64,000 bases of DNA from Bacteroidales bacterium. GTDB taxonomy: Bacteria; Bacteroidota; Bacteroidia; Bacteroidales; F082. The notes beneath the pieces are model-generated. The model searched no databases and was not told where the DNA came from. It worked only from the letters and a program-made list of their open reading frames with translations. The translations under genes and the position numbers were made by a program. Positions 16,023 through 25,900 of the stretch are shown here, one piece after another (within the stretch, counting starts at the first letter, position 1; each line of letters opens with the position of its first letter). The DNA is taken from NCBI GenBank assembly GCA_017531225.1, contig JAFXLL010000014.1:171390-235389 (forward strand), given 5' to 3'.

Positions 16023-19000
16023 ATGAGAAACAAACTTATTCTCTTTTTGATGTTAGCTCTCTTCGGAAGCGCCAGCTTCTTGAGAGCAGACGAGGTAACG
16101 ATTGGTGATCCTACATCAACGACAACCAATAGTTACCTGCCAACGTATTCGTTGTATGAATACTCATTCTCACAGCAGATCTACACTGCTGACGAAATCG
16201 GAATGAGTGGTACCATCAACGATGTCACATTGTGGCTGAAAAACAGCTCAAGCTACGCTCGTAACTTCAACATTTACATGAAGGAAACTAGCGAAGTGAC
16301 TTTTGCTGACGGTACCGCGTGGGTGAGCATGACAGACGCTGATCTGGTTGCTACTGGCACTTTGGCAAATGGTATCTCAGACCCTGTCGCAACAACATTC
16401 ACACTCAGTGCACCATTCAGCTACAGTGGCAATGGTAACCTGGTTATTTGCTTCCAGGATGTTACAGGTTCATGGAGCAGCGGTGCAGCAAGCGTTGTTA
16501 TGACTGGCAACGGCTATCAAGCTTTGTATGCTTATCGTGACGGAACAGCTTATGACCCAACAACTCCAGGTGTGACAGGTACTCCCCTTGAAAACAAAAG
16601 CGTTGTGAAACTTAATATCACCCCTGGTGGTAGCGGCGGCGGCACTGTTAGTGGTGAACTCACCGTTCATGACGGAGAACAAACAAATGCTTATGTTCCT
16701 GTTTACGGTTTCTATGGCGACGCTTATCTGAAGTGCGAAATGGTTTATCCAGCAGCTGAATTGGCTCAAATGGACGGCGCATCCATTAATAGCATTAAGT
16801 TCTATGCTACATCTCCAGCTGATGAGGCTTGGACTAGCACATGGCAAGTCTTTGTCGCTGAAGTGGCAGACGCAACAATCAGCGATTTCTACGGTCCTGG
16901 TACAGTTGTTTATGAAGGTACTCTCGATGGTACAATGGCAGAGATGGAAATCGTTTTCGATGCTCCTTACACATACAACGGTGGTAACCTTCTTATCGGT
17001 GTTTACAATATAGCAACTGGTAATTACAAGAGCGTTACATGGGCTGGCGAAACCGTCAACGGCGCTTCAGTTCAAGGTTACAACTACAGCTCCTTGTCAG
17101 GTATTACTGCTTCACAGAGGAACTTCCTGCCTAAAACCACTTTCTACTATGAGTCAGGTTCAGGTCCAGTACCTCCAACCCCAACTGAATTCGTCTCTAT
17201 CACTCCTAACCCATTTGATATGGGCTACAGACCTGTCAACGGTTGGATGGAGCCCATGGTGATGAGAATCCACAACGGTATGGAGACCTCAGTGACCATG
17301 ACTGGTAACATGAGCAACACCTCTGGCGTTAACGCATTCGTGATGAGCGAAGAAATCGACGAAGTCGTTCTTGAATCAGGCGAAGATTTCACTGCTGAGA
17401 TCGACATTAATCGTAATGCAGCAGCTGGCGATTACGCTGAACAGTTCACCCTGTTCTATATTGAAAATGACAGAGACATCACTCTGGTTCCTGTGACTGC
17501 AACATTCTATACAGCTGGTGAAGCTGATATCGTTGAGACCGCAAAGACCCTCTCTTTGTCATACAGTGGCGGTGTCGCTAACTTCTCACATACTCCAGCT
17601 AATATCCATCCCAATTACTTTGGTTCACAGGATAACTTTGCTAAAGACGCTGTTTATCAATTCACTCTTGCAAAAGATGCATTATTCACTGTTAATGGTG
17701 GCACATTCATTGGTATCTACAACCAAGTATTGGACTTCCACCCAACAACAGCTGTTGAACCCGTCGCTATGACAGTTACTGGTTCAATGGAAGATCAGAT
17801 CCTCGTTGCTGGTGACTACTACATGATCGTTGCTGGTGATAACCTCACAACAGTTGAAGGTACAGTGGAACAACTTCCTGCTCCATCAGAACTTACAGCT
17901 GTTTCTCCAGTAGACGGTGCAACAGAGGTTGAAGCTCCTGTGACACTCGTATGGACAGGTGGTGAGAACGCTGCTGAGTACCAAGTGCTCTTCGGCACCT
18001 CTCCAACCAACATGGACATTGCTTTGGATTGGACGGTTGTTGACGAAAACTATGGTTCATACACCATCAACAGCCTTGATAACAATACTCAGTATTTCTG
18101 GCAGATCAAAGTGAGAAACTCAAACGGCACGGCGCAAACCGCCCGTTATGGCTTCACCACCAGTTTGAACACTCCTTACGCTGTGACTGCTACACCAGAA
18201 GAAATCTTCATCGACGAAAGCACCTTAATTAAATGGAAGTACAGCGATGGCTCCATGGGTGATCTCGATGAGACTCAGATTGGTTCAGGTGCAAGCACCA
18301 ACAGCTACCTCCCAACCTATAACCTCTATAACTACTCACTCTCTGAGCAGATCTACACAAGCGAAGAACTCGGTGGCGAGGCTGGTTACATCAACAGCAT
18401 TTCATTCCACCCTGTTGGCGATATCACTCGTAACCTTAAGGTTTACATTGCTAACACCGACAAGGAAACCTTCACTGGTGGTTCTGACTGGGTTGCCATG
18501 ACAGATGAAAATCTCGTTTATGAAGGCAATGTCGCCATGGTGGCCAACACATGGGTGACCATCAATTTCAACGAGCCTTTCGAATATGAAGGCGAAAACA
18601 TCATCCTCGCTGTGACCGACCACACCGGCACTTGGACCTCTTCAATCCAATACAGCGTGTTCGATGCCGCTAACCAAGCCATCAACGTCTACCAAGACTC
18701 CGCTCCTTACAGCGCCTTGGCTCCTGCTGGCTCAGGTACCGTTCGTGCATTCAAGAACCAGATCATCATCAATAAAGACGATAGAGGCTTAACCGCCAAT
18801 CGCGACTTCCTGTACTATAATGTGTACTACGGCGATGTCAAAGCTAATGACGAGCCTATCTATGAAAAGCAATACTTGCTTAGCAACCTTCCTTACAACG
18901 TTGAACCCGGTCACAATGTAACCGTTACCGCTGTTTACGAAGAAGGCGAATCTGTACTATCAGATCCTGTTGTTGTGAAGGTTTCTGGCTACGGCACATT

Positions 19001-22000
19001 AACTGGTACCGTTACCGAACTCATCAGCGGTGTTGCAATGGCTGATGTCAACGTGAAGTTCGTTGGTAAGGATGAATTCGAAAACAACGTGGCATTCGAA
19101 GGCACTACCGATGCCAACGGTGTATATACTATTAATAATGTGAAGGCTGGTAACTACATTGGCACTGCTTCCTTCGAAGGTATGGAACCTTGCGTTTCAG
19201 ATCCTGTGACTTTGGCTTACGAAGGTACAGAAATTGTTGACTTCCAGATCCACGAGGTTTACAAACCGGTTCGCAGCGTTGTCGCTGAGGAAATGGATTC
19301 TGAATTGGCAAGAGTTAGATGGTCTCTGGATGTTGATATCCCTGTCCCGACCCCAGGTGGTAACACTCCTGGCGGTGGCTCAGCTTCAAGCTTCACCGAA
19401 GGCTTCGAAGGTGGTATGCCTGCTGACTGGACTGTCATCGACGGTAACAACGATGGTTGGACTTGGTGCTTGACCAGCGCTATTCCTTCAACCTGGACTT
19501 ACTATGCAGGCATGACCCTCGACTGGTATCGCACTGGTACAAACGCTATCTGCAGCGGCTCATATATTAATGGTGTTGGCGCCCTCACTCCTAACGAATA
19601 TCTCGTGATGGGTCAACAGAACCTCGTTAACGGTTCAACCCTGTCATTCTGGGCTGCAGCTACCGACGCCAGCTATCCTGCTGACCACTTCGGCGTGTTC
19701 GTCTCCGACGACGCTAGCGACTGGACCTCAGTCCAAGAATGGACTCTGACCGGTAAGGGCACAAGAAACGGTGGCCGCGAATCACGCGACGGCAACGGTT
19801 CCAAGATCGGCACCTGGTACAACTACAGCGTTGACCTCAGCGCTTACGCTGGCCAGAAGTACATCGCTATCCGCCACTTCAACTGCAACGACCAATACAT
19901 CATGTGCGTTGACGATATCGAACTCTCAACCGCCAAGAACACTCGCGACGTTGAAGTCTATAACATCTATAGAGCTCCTATCCTCACCGAAGACGGTGAA
20001 CCTTTGAATGTTGCTGACATTGAGGATGTCACTCCTTATTACATTGCCAGCGTCAATGGTCCTGACACCCTCTATGCTGACTTCGATTGGGCTAACATGG
20101 AACCCGGTCTCTACCAGTATGGTGTTGCTGCTAACTATCCTGATCCTAATCGTGGTAACCGCGAAGATGAATTCACAGTTTACGAAGGAACACAGACTAA
20201 CAACCACGTTCCAATGTATGTGTTCTACTTCGACGATTGGACAAGATCACAGTTTGTCATCCCAGCAGATGACCTCGAAAGCATTGCTGGTAGCACAATC
20301 AGCGCTCTCAAGTTCTACACAACAAGCAGTAACATGCCTTACACTACAGTTTCTACATTCGACTTCTACATGAAGGAAGTTGACTACACAACTATCTCAG
20401 CTTACGAAACAAAAGAAAGCTGCGAACTCGTTTACTCTGGTACAGGCGACTTCGTTACAGCAGGTGAAGGTGGTATGATCACAATCACATTCAATACACC
20501 TTATACATATAATGGCGGTAACCTCCTCATCGGTTGCGAAAATACATCTGACAGTGGTTACAAGAACATTTATTTCTATGGTACTACAGTAACAGGTGCT
20601 TCAATCTCTGGTTCAAACTCAAGCAGCACATCAGGTGCTACTGCAACTCAGCAGAACTTCATCCCACAGACCACATTCGTATATGAAGCAGGTAGCGCTG
20701 GTGGCAATGACAATCCTTATACTTCTGTCACCTGGTCAAATGTCCTGCCTAAGGATATCGAAACCACTGTTGTTCTGAACGCTCAGGTTCCGGATGCTTC
20801 TGCTGAAGGCGTGACCGTTAGATTCGACAACACATTCGAAAACACCACCTTCACCGTCACCCTCGATGAAACCGGTACCGACACCATCGTCGACTTCCGT
20901 AAGGGTGAATACACCGTTACCTTCAACTTAGAAGGTTATACCTCAAACATTAATAGTGTCGCTTACAGCATCTGGGATGACACCGAGATCACCGCTGTCT
21001 TCGAAGAGATCTTCAAGCCTGTGACCTCAATTAACGCTTCAAGAACCGGTTATGTTACCTGGGATGCCATTATCCCGGTTGACAGCAGAGTCGCTGAATA
21101 TTATATTGTGACATTAGATGGCGCTGAATACGCTGAAACCGTCTACAACTTCCTCCAAATCGACGAGGATGATCTTACTGTGGGTCAAACCTATGAAGTT
21201 GGCGTGGCTGTGATGTACACCAGTGGTATCAGTCCAACCGTCTACACCACCTTCACCTATGCTGACTGCGAAAGCGCAGCACATCAGGTTGAAGACCTCG
21301 AAGCTACCAACGAACCCGGCAACACCAACGTTACCCTCGCTTGGAATGGCGCAACACCTACTCCTCCTACACCTCCAACACCTCCTACCGGCGATGTTAC
21401 AATCGTGTTGCAAGCCGATGACGTTTGGGGTGACGGTTCGGGTTACCAGATGTTACTCGATGACACACACTCACTCTATGGAACAACAATTCCTGAAACA
21501 GGCGCATTGAGCTTGAACTGCACAGGCAATGATGCTATCTACGCTCAGTTCAGCCACAAGATCCCAACCAATGCTGACGGTAACTGCTCAACAAGCAACA
21601 TGGTTAACAACAGCAGTGTGTCAATCACAATTCCTGCCGGTACTTACGACTGGTGCATCACCAACCCGACACCGGGCGACCGTATTTGGATTGCTTCATC
21701 AGGCGGAAACATCGGTGGCCGTTATGACGACTATGTGTTTGAAGGCGGTAATACATACACATTCCACGTTTACTTCGGTGGTGCAAACGATGCAACAGAC
21801 GTCACTATCACTGGCGGTAAAGCCATGTATCAGCCTAACATGAATGTTGCCAACACCGATGTCAGAGTCGCTGATGTCGTGGTTGAACGCACTATCGGCA
21901 CTGCCGGCCAGGGCTATGGCGCTGTTATTGCTCCAACCGACGATGGCAACTGGTACTACTATGACAATGGTAGCAACGACGACGCTGTCGGTTTGACCAC

Positions 22001-22871
22001 TGGCGGTAGCTTCTACTGGGGCGTCATGTTCCCCGCTGGTAGCTACGAAGGCAACAGACTCACTAAGATCTCCTACTTCGACTATGCCGCTCACACTGGT
22101 ACTGTGACCATTTACCAAGGTGGCACATCAGCTCCTCAAACACAGCTGTACTCTCAAGCTTACAGCGTGTCAGGTACCACACAGTATATTGAAATCGCAA
22201 TGGATGAAGCAGTTGAAGTTGACAACACCCAACCGCTCTGGGTTGTGATGCACAACAACAACGGTCAATATGTGGCTTCTATTGACGCTGGTCCTGGTGT
22301 CAACTACGGTTCATGCATCTCAACGGATGGCTCAACATGGTACACCACTGTCTCTTCAGCTTCAAGCGGACAACTCGATGGTAACTGGAACCTCCGCGCT
22401 TACATCGAAAGCGGTAGCGGTCCCGCTCCTTCAGCCCTCGTTCCTAACAAGTACAACATCTTCTTCGATGGTGAACTCGTTGGCGCAACAGCAAACAGCA
22501 CCTTCACCTACGACGCCGCTGACTTCGCTGAACACGAGTATGTGGTGATCTGGGTTGACGCTGACTACCTCGAGTCCTGCGTTGTCGAAGGCGAAAACCT
22601 CATCAACTATGCAGCCGCTCCTCTCGGCGTCGCTGAAAACATGGTCAACACTACCATCTATCCTAACCCGACCGACGGCGAAATCCGTATCAATGCCAAC
22701 AACATGGTACGCATCAGCATCGTCAACACCCTCGGTCAGGTGGTCTATGACAAAGCTGTCAATGGCAACGAAGCTATTATCAATATGGCTCAGTTCGGCA
22801 ACGGCGTCTATATGGTGAACATCGCTACTGAAAACGGCTCCAGCGTCAAACGCGTGATCGTGAATAAGTAA
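16023..22871 (+). CDS. Giant T9SS-exported adhesin, HagA/gingipain-adhesin-like (paralog 1)
   Basis: 2282 residues. The signal peptide ends near FLRA (residue ~22). Modules in order: a beta module at ~25-205, repeated near ~750-920; a second type at ~211-378, repeated near ~1382-1560; Ig/FnIII-like stretches; a regulatory-like domain (GTLTGTVTELISGVAMADVNV) near 1000; a cleaved-adhesin / choice-of-anchor J domain near 1120-1305 (GFEGGMPADWTVIDGNNDG); and a DUF2436-type domain near 1790-1940 (LQADDVWGDGSGYQMLLDD), known from gingipain and HagA adhesins. Pro-rich linkers separate modules. The C-terminus (TTIYPNPTDGEIRI ... KRVIVNK) is a T9SS type A sorting domain. No protease domain is seen. 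Probable role: surface binding. Confidence 0.85.
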   Translation: MRNKLILFLMLALFGSASFLRADEVTIGDPTSTTTNSYLPTYSLYEYSFSQQIYTADEIGMSGTINDVTLWLKNSSSYARNFNIYMKETSEVTFADGTAWVSMTDADLVATGTLANGISDPVATTFTLSAPFSYSGNGNLVICFQDVTGSWSSGAASVVMTGNGYQALYAYRDGTAYDPTTPGVTGTPLENKSVVKLNITPGGSGGGTVSGELTVHDGEQTNAYVPVYGFYGDAYLKCEMVYPAAELAQMDGASINSIKFYATSPADEAWTSTWQVFVAEVADATISDFYGPGTVVYEGTLDGTMAEMEIVFDAPYTYNGGNLLIGVYNIATGNYKSVTWAGETVNGASVQGYNYSSLSGITASQRNFLPKTTFYYESGSGPVPPTPTEFVSITPNPFDMGYRPVNGWMEPMVMRIHNGMETSVTMTGNMSNTSGVNAFVMSEEIDEVVLESGEDFTAEIDINRNAAAGDYAEQFTLFYIENDRDITLVPVTATFYTAGEADIVETAKTLSLSYSGGVANFSHTPANIHPNYFGSQDNFAKDAVYQFTLAKDALFTVNGGTFIGIYNQVLDFHPTTAVEPVAMTVTGSMEDQILVAGDYYMIVAGDNLTTVEGTVEQLPAPSELTAVSPVDGATEVEAPVTLVWTGGENAAEYQVLFGTSPTNMDIALDWTVVDENYGSYTINSLDNNTQYFWQIKVRNSNGTAQTARYGFTTSLNTPYAVTATPEEIFIDESTLIKWKYSDGSMGDLDETQIGSGASTNSYLPTYNLYNYSLSEQIYTSEELGGEAGYINSISFHPVGDITRNLKVYIANTDKETFTGGSDWVAMTDENLVYEGNVAMVANTWVTINFNEPFEYEGENIILAVTDHTGTWTSSIQYSVFDAANQAINVYQDSAPYSALAPAGSGTVRAFKNQIIINKDDRGLTANRDFLYYNVYYGDVKANDEPIYEKQYLLSNLPYNVEPGHNVTVTAVYEEGESVLSDPVVVKVSGYGTLTGTVTELISGVAMADVNVKFVGKDEFENNVAFEGTTDANGVYTINNVKAGNYIGTASFEGMEPCVSDPVTLAYEGTEIVDFQIHEVYKPVRSVVAEEMDSELARVRWSLDVDIPVPTPGGNTPGGGSASSFTEGFEGGMPADWTVIDGNNDGWTWCLTSAIPSTWTYYAGMTLDWYRTGTNAICSGSYINGVGALTPNEYLVMGQQNLVNGSTLSFWAAATDASYPADHFGVFVSDDASDWTSVQEWTLTGKGTRNGGRESRDGNGSKIGTWYNYSVDLSAYAGQKYIAIRHFNCNDQYIMCVDDIELSTAKNTRDVEVYNIYRAPILTEDGEPLNVADIEDVTPYYIASVNGPDTLYADFDWANMEPGLYQYGVAANYPDPNRGNREDEFTVYEGTQTNNHVPMYVFYFDDWTRSQFVIPADDLESIAGSTISALKFYTTSSNMPYTTVSTFDFYMKEVDYTTISAYETKESCELVYSGTGDFVTAGEGGMITITFNTPYTYNGGNLLIGCENTSDSGYKNIYFYGTTVTGASISGSNSSSTSGATATQQNFIPQTTFVYEAGSAGGNDNPYTSVTWSNVLPKDIETTVVLNAQVPDASAEGVTVRFDNTFENTTFTVTLDETGTDTIVDFRKGEYTVTFNLEGYTSNINSVAYSIWDDTEITAVFEEIFKPVTSINASRTGYVTWDAIIPVDSRVAEYYIVTLDGAEYAETVYNFLQIDEDDLTVGQTYEVGVAVMYTSGISPTVYTTFTYADCESAAHQVEDLEATNEPGNTNVTLAWNGATPTPPTPPTPPTGDVTIVLQADDVWGDGSGYQMLLDDTHSLYGTTIPETGALSLNCTGNDAIYAQFSHKIPTNADGNCSTSNMVNNSSVSITIPAGTYDWCITNPTPGDRIWIASSGGNIGGRYDDYVFEGGNTYTFHVYFGGANDATDVTITGGKAMYQPNMNVANTDVRVADVVVERTIGTAGQGYGAVIAPTDDGNWYYYDNGSNDDAVGLTTGGSFYWGVMFPAGSYEGNRLTKISYFDYAAHTGTVTIYQGGTSAPQTQLYSQAYSVSGTTQYIEIAMDEAVEVDNTQPLWVVMHNNNGQYVASIDAGPGVNYGSCISTDGSTWYTTVSSASSGQLDGNWNLRAYIESGSGPAPSALVPNKYNIFFDGELVGATANSTFTYDAADFAEHEYVVIWVDADYLESCVVEGENLINYAAAPLGVAENMVNTTIYPNPTDGEIRINANNMVRISIVNTLGQVVYDKAVNGNEAIINMAQFGNGVYMVNIATENGSSVKRVIVNK

Positions 22872-22880
22872 TCTATGTAA

Positions 22881-22910
22881 TAAGGAGTGTCGCTCCGGCG
22901 ACACTCCTTA
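22881..22910. terminator. Perfect 13-bp hairpin between the two giant genes, no U-run
   Basis: TAAGGAGTGTCGC pairs with its complement across a 4-base loop, 9 bases after the stop. No T-run follows, so it may be a processing or attenuation element rather than a simple terminator. No clear promoter was found for the second giant gene, so some read-through is likely. Confidence 0.45.
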
Positions 22911-22973
22911 GTTAATCCTAAATATTGAAAATAAGATCAATTAAATATATTAGTATTAACCAAATTTTCTGTT

Positions 22974-25900
22974 ATGAAAAAAGTATTATTAACTTTAACC
23001 ATGCTCTTGTTCGCCTTCATGGGTACAATGAGAGCTGACGAAGTGACAGTCTGCGACGGGACAGCTACAAGCGATTACGTCCCGGTGTATGGCTTGTATG
23101 CCGATACACAAGGCTGTCAAAGTGAGTTTGTCATTCCGGCAAGTGAAATTGGAATTCTGCCAGGCGGTCAGATTTCAAAACTGACATTCTACTTAAGTAC
23201 TCCAGCTTCAGCCGCTTGGACAGCTACATTCCAAGTTTACATGACTGAGATTGAGGGAACAACTTTAAGTGCTTTTGTTGGACCAAGCGGATGCACCCAA
23301 GTTTATCAAGGTGCTTTAAACGGAACCGGTTCAACAATGGAAGTTGTGTTTGACAACGACTACACTTACAATGGTGGAAACCTTCTCATTGGTACATTTG
23401 TTTCAACAGCAGGTAATTATAAAAGCGCTAAGTTCTATGGTGTAACAGCAACAGGTGCTTCCATTCAAAGAAATTCATCTAGTGCTTCTACGTATCAGAG
23501 GAACTTCCTGCCTAAAACCACTTTCGAATTTGTGCAAGGAGACCTTCCGGCAACAACCATCGTGCCGAGTGAAAACCCTGTGCAGTTAGGCGTTCGCCCT
23601 ATAGGCGCATGGATGAAACCGTATGAGTTAGCTATCACCAACCAGGGTACTCCTACCACTGTGACTGGTGTTGACGGTACAGCCAACTTCGCCGTTGAGG
23701 CCGAGGTTCCTTACGCTCTTGGTTACAATGGCACAATGCCTATCAGTGTAACAACGACAGGTACTCCTGCCGCTGGCACACTGAACGGTCAGGTTCTTGT
23801 TTCTTACAGCGACAGAACATTCACCACAATTGACGCTACAGCTGAGATGTACGAGCCGGTTGACGGCGACGTGTGGGAAATGGCTGAAGAGGTTACAGCA
23901 ATGCCATTCCAGGGCAACGCTCCTACAGGCATCTACAGAAACTACGAGCTCGGTCAGGCTGCCGACGCTGCCGACGCGGTTTATAAAGTGACCTTCGACA
24001 ATGACGTTTTGTTCAGCGCAGGTACTAACGGTGCAGGTGCAAAGACAAGACTTTACACAGAAGACTTCAACGGCGTTGGCGGTCCTGACGCTGACAACAA
24101 CTATGTTTACACCGGTCCTACTGTAAACCCAGGCCCGATGTCAATGTGGTTTGCATACGCTTATTCAGGCACCAACACATGGTACGGCACCTCAGCAGGC
24201 GGCGGTTTCTACTTCGGATACAAGATTCCTGCCTCATACATTGAGGAGTTGGGTCTTGCAGGCACCTCAATCACAACAGTTGAGGCAGCAGCACGCGAGT
24301 CGTACGACTATGAGTGCTACGTTATCAAAGGTGGCGATACTCCATTCGACGGCGAGCTCGTGAGCTTTGGCGTTGCTGAAAACCCACTGGCTATGTATTT
24401 CTTCGACATCAACCTCGAAGAGCCGGTTCTCGTCGATGAAGGTGAAGACATCTGGGTTATCTTCTATTCAGACAGCCCATACGCTGCCTACTGCGGCAGA
24501 ATCCCTGTTGACGCCACAAACGGTAAGATTTGGACATACAATCCGAACGCAACATCACCGGCATGGAGCAGCAACACAGCCTACACTCCTGTTATCTACA
24601 CCCGTTTCCTCGAGCTTCCTACAGGTCGTGAGGTTACTGTTGACCTTGGCACAATGACTGTCAAGAGCAACCCTAACGCTGTTGCAAGCGAAATAGCGGC
24701 AGTTGACGGCACAGCAATGGGCGTTTCTAAAGCCCAGATGTACAACGAGGCCAAAGCACAGAACACACGCGGCAACCGCGACACTCAGACCCTCATTGAA
24801 GAAGGTTGGGAAGACGGCATCGGCGATTGGACAATGAATAATTGTGAATCTGGTACTGGTGTTTATACAGGCGCTGCTAACAATGGTAGCAATTGCTTCC
24901 GTTTCAAATGGACGACAAATACGCCACAATATCTCATTTCACCTGAATTGACTGATAATAACGGTGGCACAATGAGCTTCTATTGCAGAGCATATACATA
25001 TACGGAATCTTACAGAATTGGTTATTCAACCACAACTGATGATATAAGCGCATTTACTTTTGGTGATGAAGTTACTGTAACTTCTCAGTTATATGCAGAG
25101 CACACAGCTACATTCCCTGCAGGAACAAAGTATGTTGCTATTGCAAGTACAGCTTATGACGCTTATTATTTCTGCGTAGATGACATCACAATCACAGCCG
25201 ACGTCACATCTGGCGGCGGTTCAACAGATCCTGTTTACCAGATTGCCGACATGTATGTTCCGGCAGGTACATACTATGTGGCAGTTGCTTCAACAACCGA
25301 CAACTTCCAGGTCGATATGATGACATCTGAAGTTCTGGTTCCTGAGCAGGCAGTTGTTGTTTCTCCATACGACGGTGAGACCAACGTGTCAGATCCATAT
25401 CTCGCAGAGTGGATCCTTGGCGACTACACCACAGAGATGCAGGTTTTGTTCGGCACACAGTATCCTCCGCAAACCGCTCTCATCGACTGGACAGACTATC
25501 TCGTTGAGTCGGCATTCCTTATGGATCTCGAGCCTAACCAGTCATACTTCTTACAGGTGAACGAGCGTAACGCCGCTGGTACTACCTATGGTGAAATTGT
25601 TGCCTTCACAACTCCTATCGACCCAGTTGAAGGTTTAGTGATCGCTGAATCACAACTCTATCCTGGCGATGCAGCAGTGTTGACATGGGATGCAGCAACT
25701 CGTTCACACAAGGGCTATAATGTCTACATGTATGACGGTGTTGAGATTACTAAGGTAAACGAGACTCTTATCACTGAAACAACATACGCTGTTGAAGGTC
25801 TTGAATACAACATGGATCCCGGCTATCAATTTGTTGTTACAGCCGTTTATGACGCTGGTGAGTCAGATTATTCAAACTATGTTACAGCTCAAATGACTGG

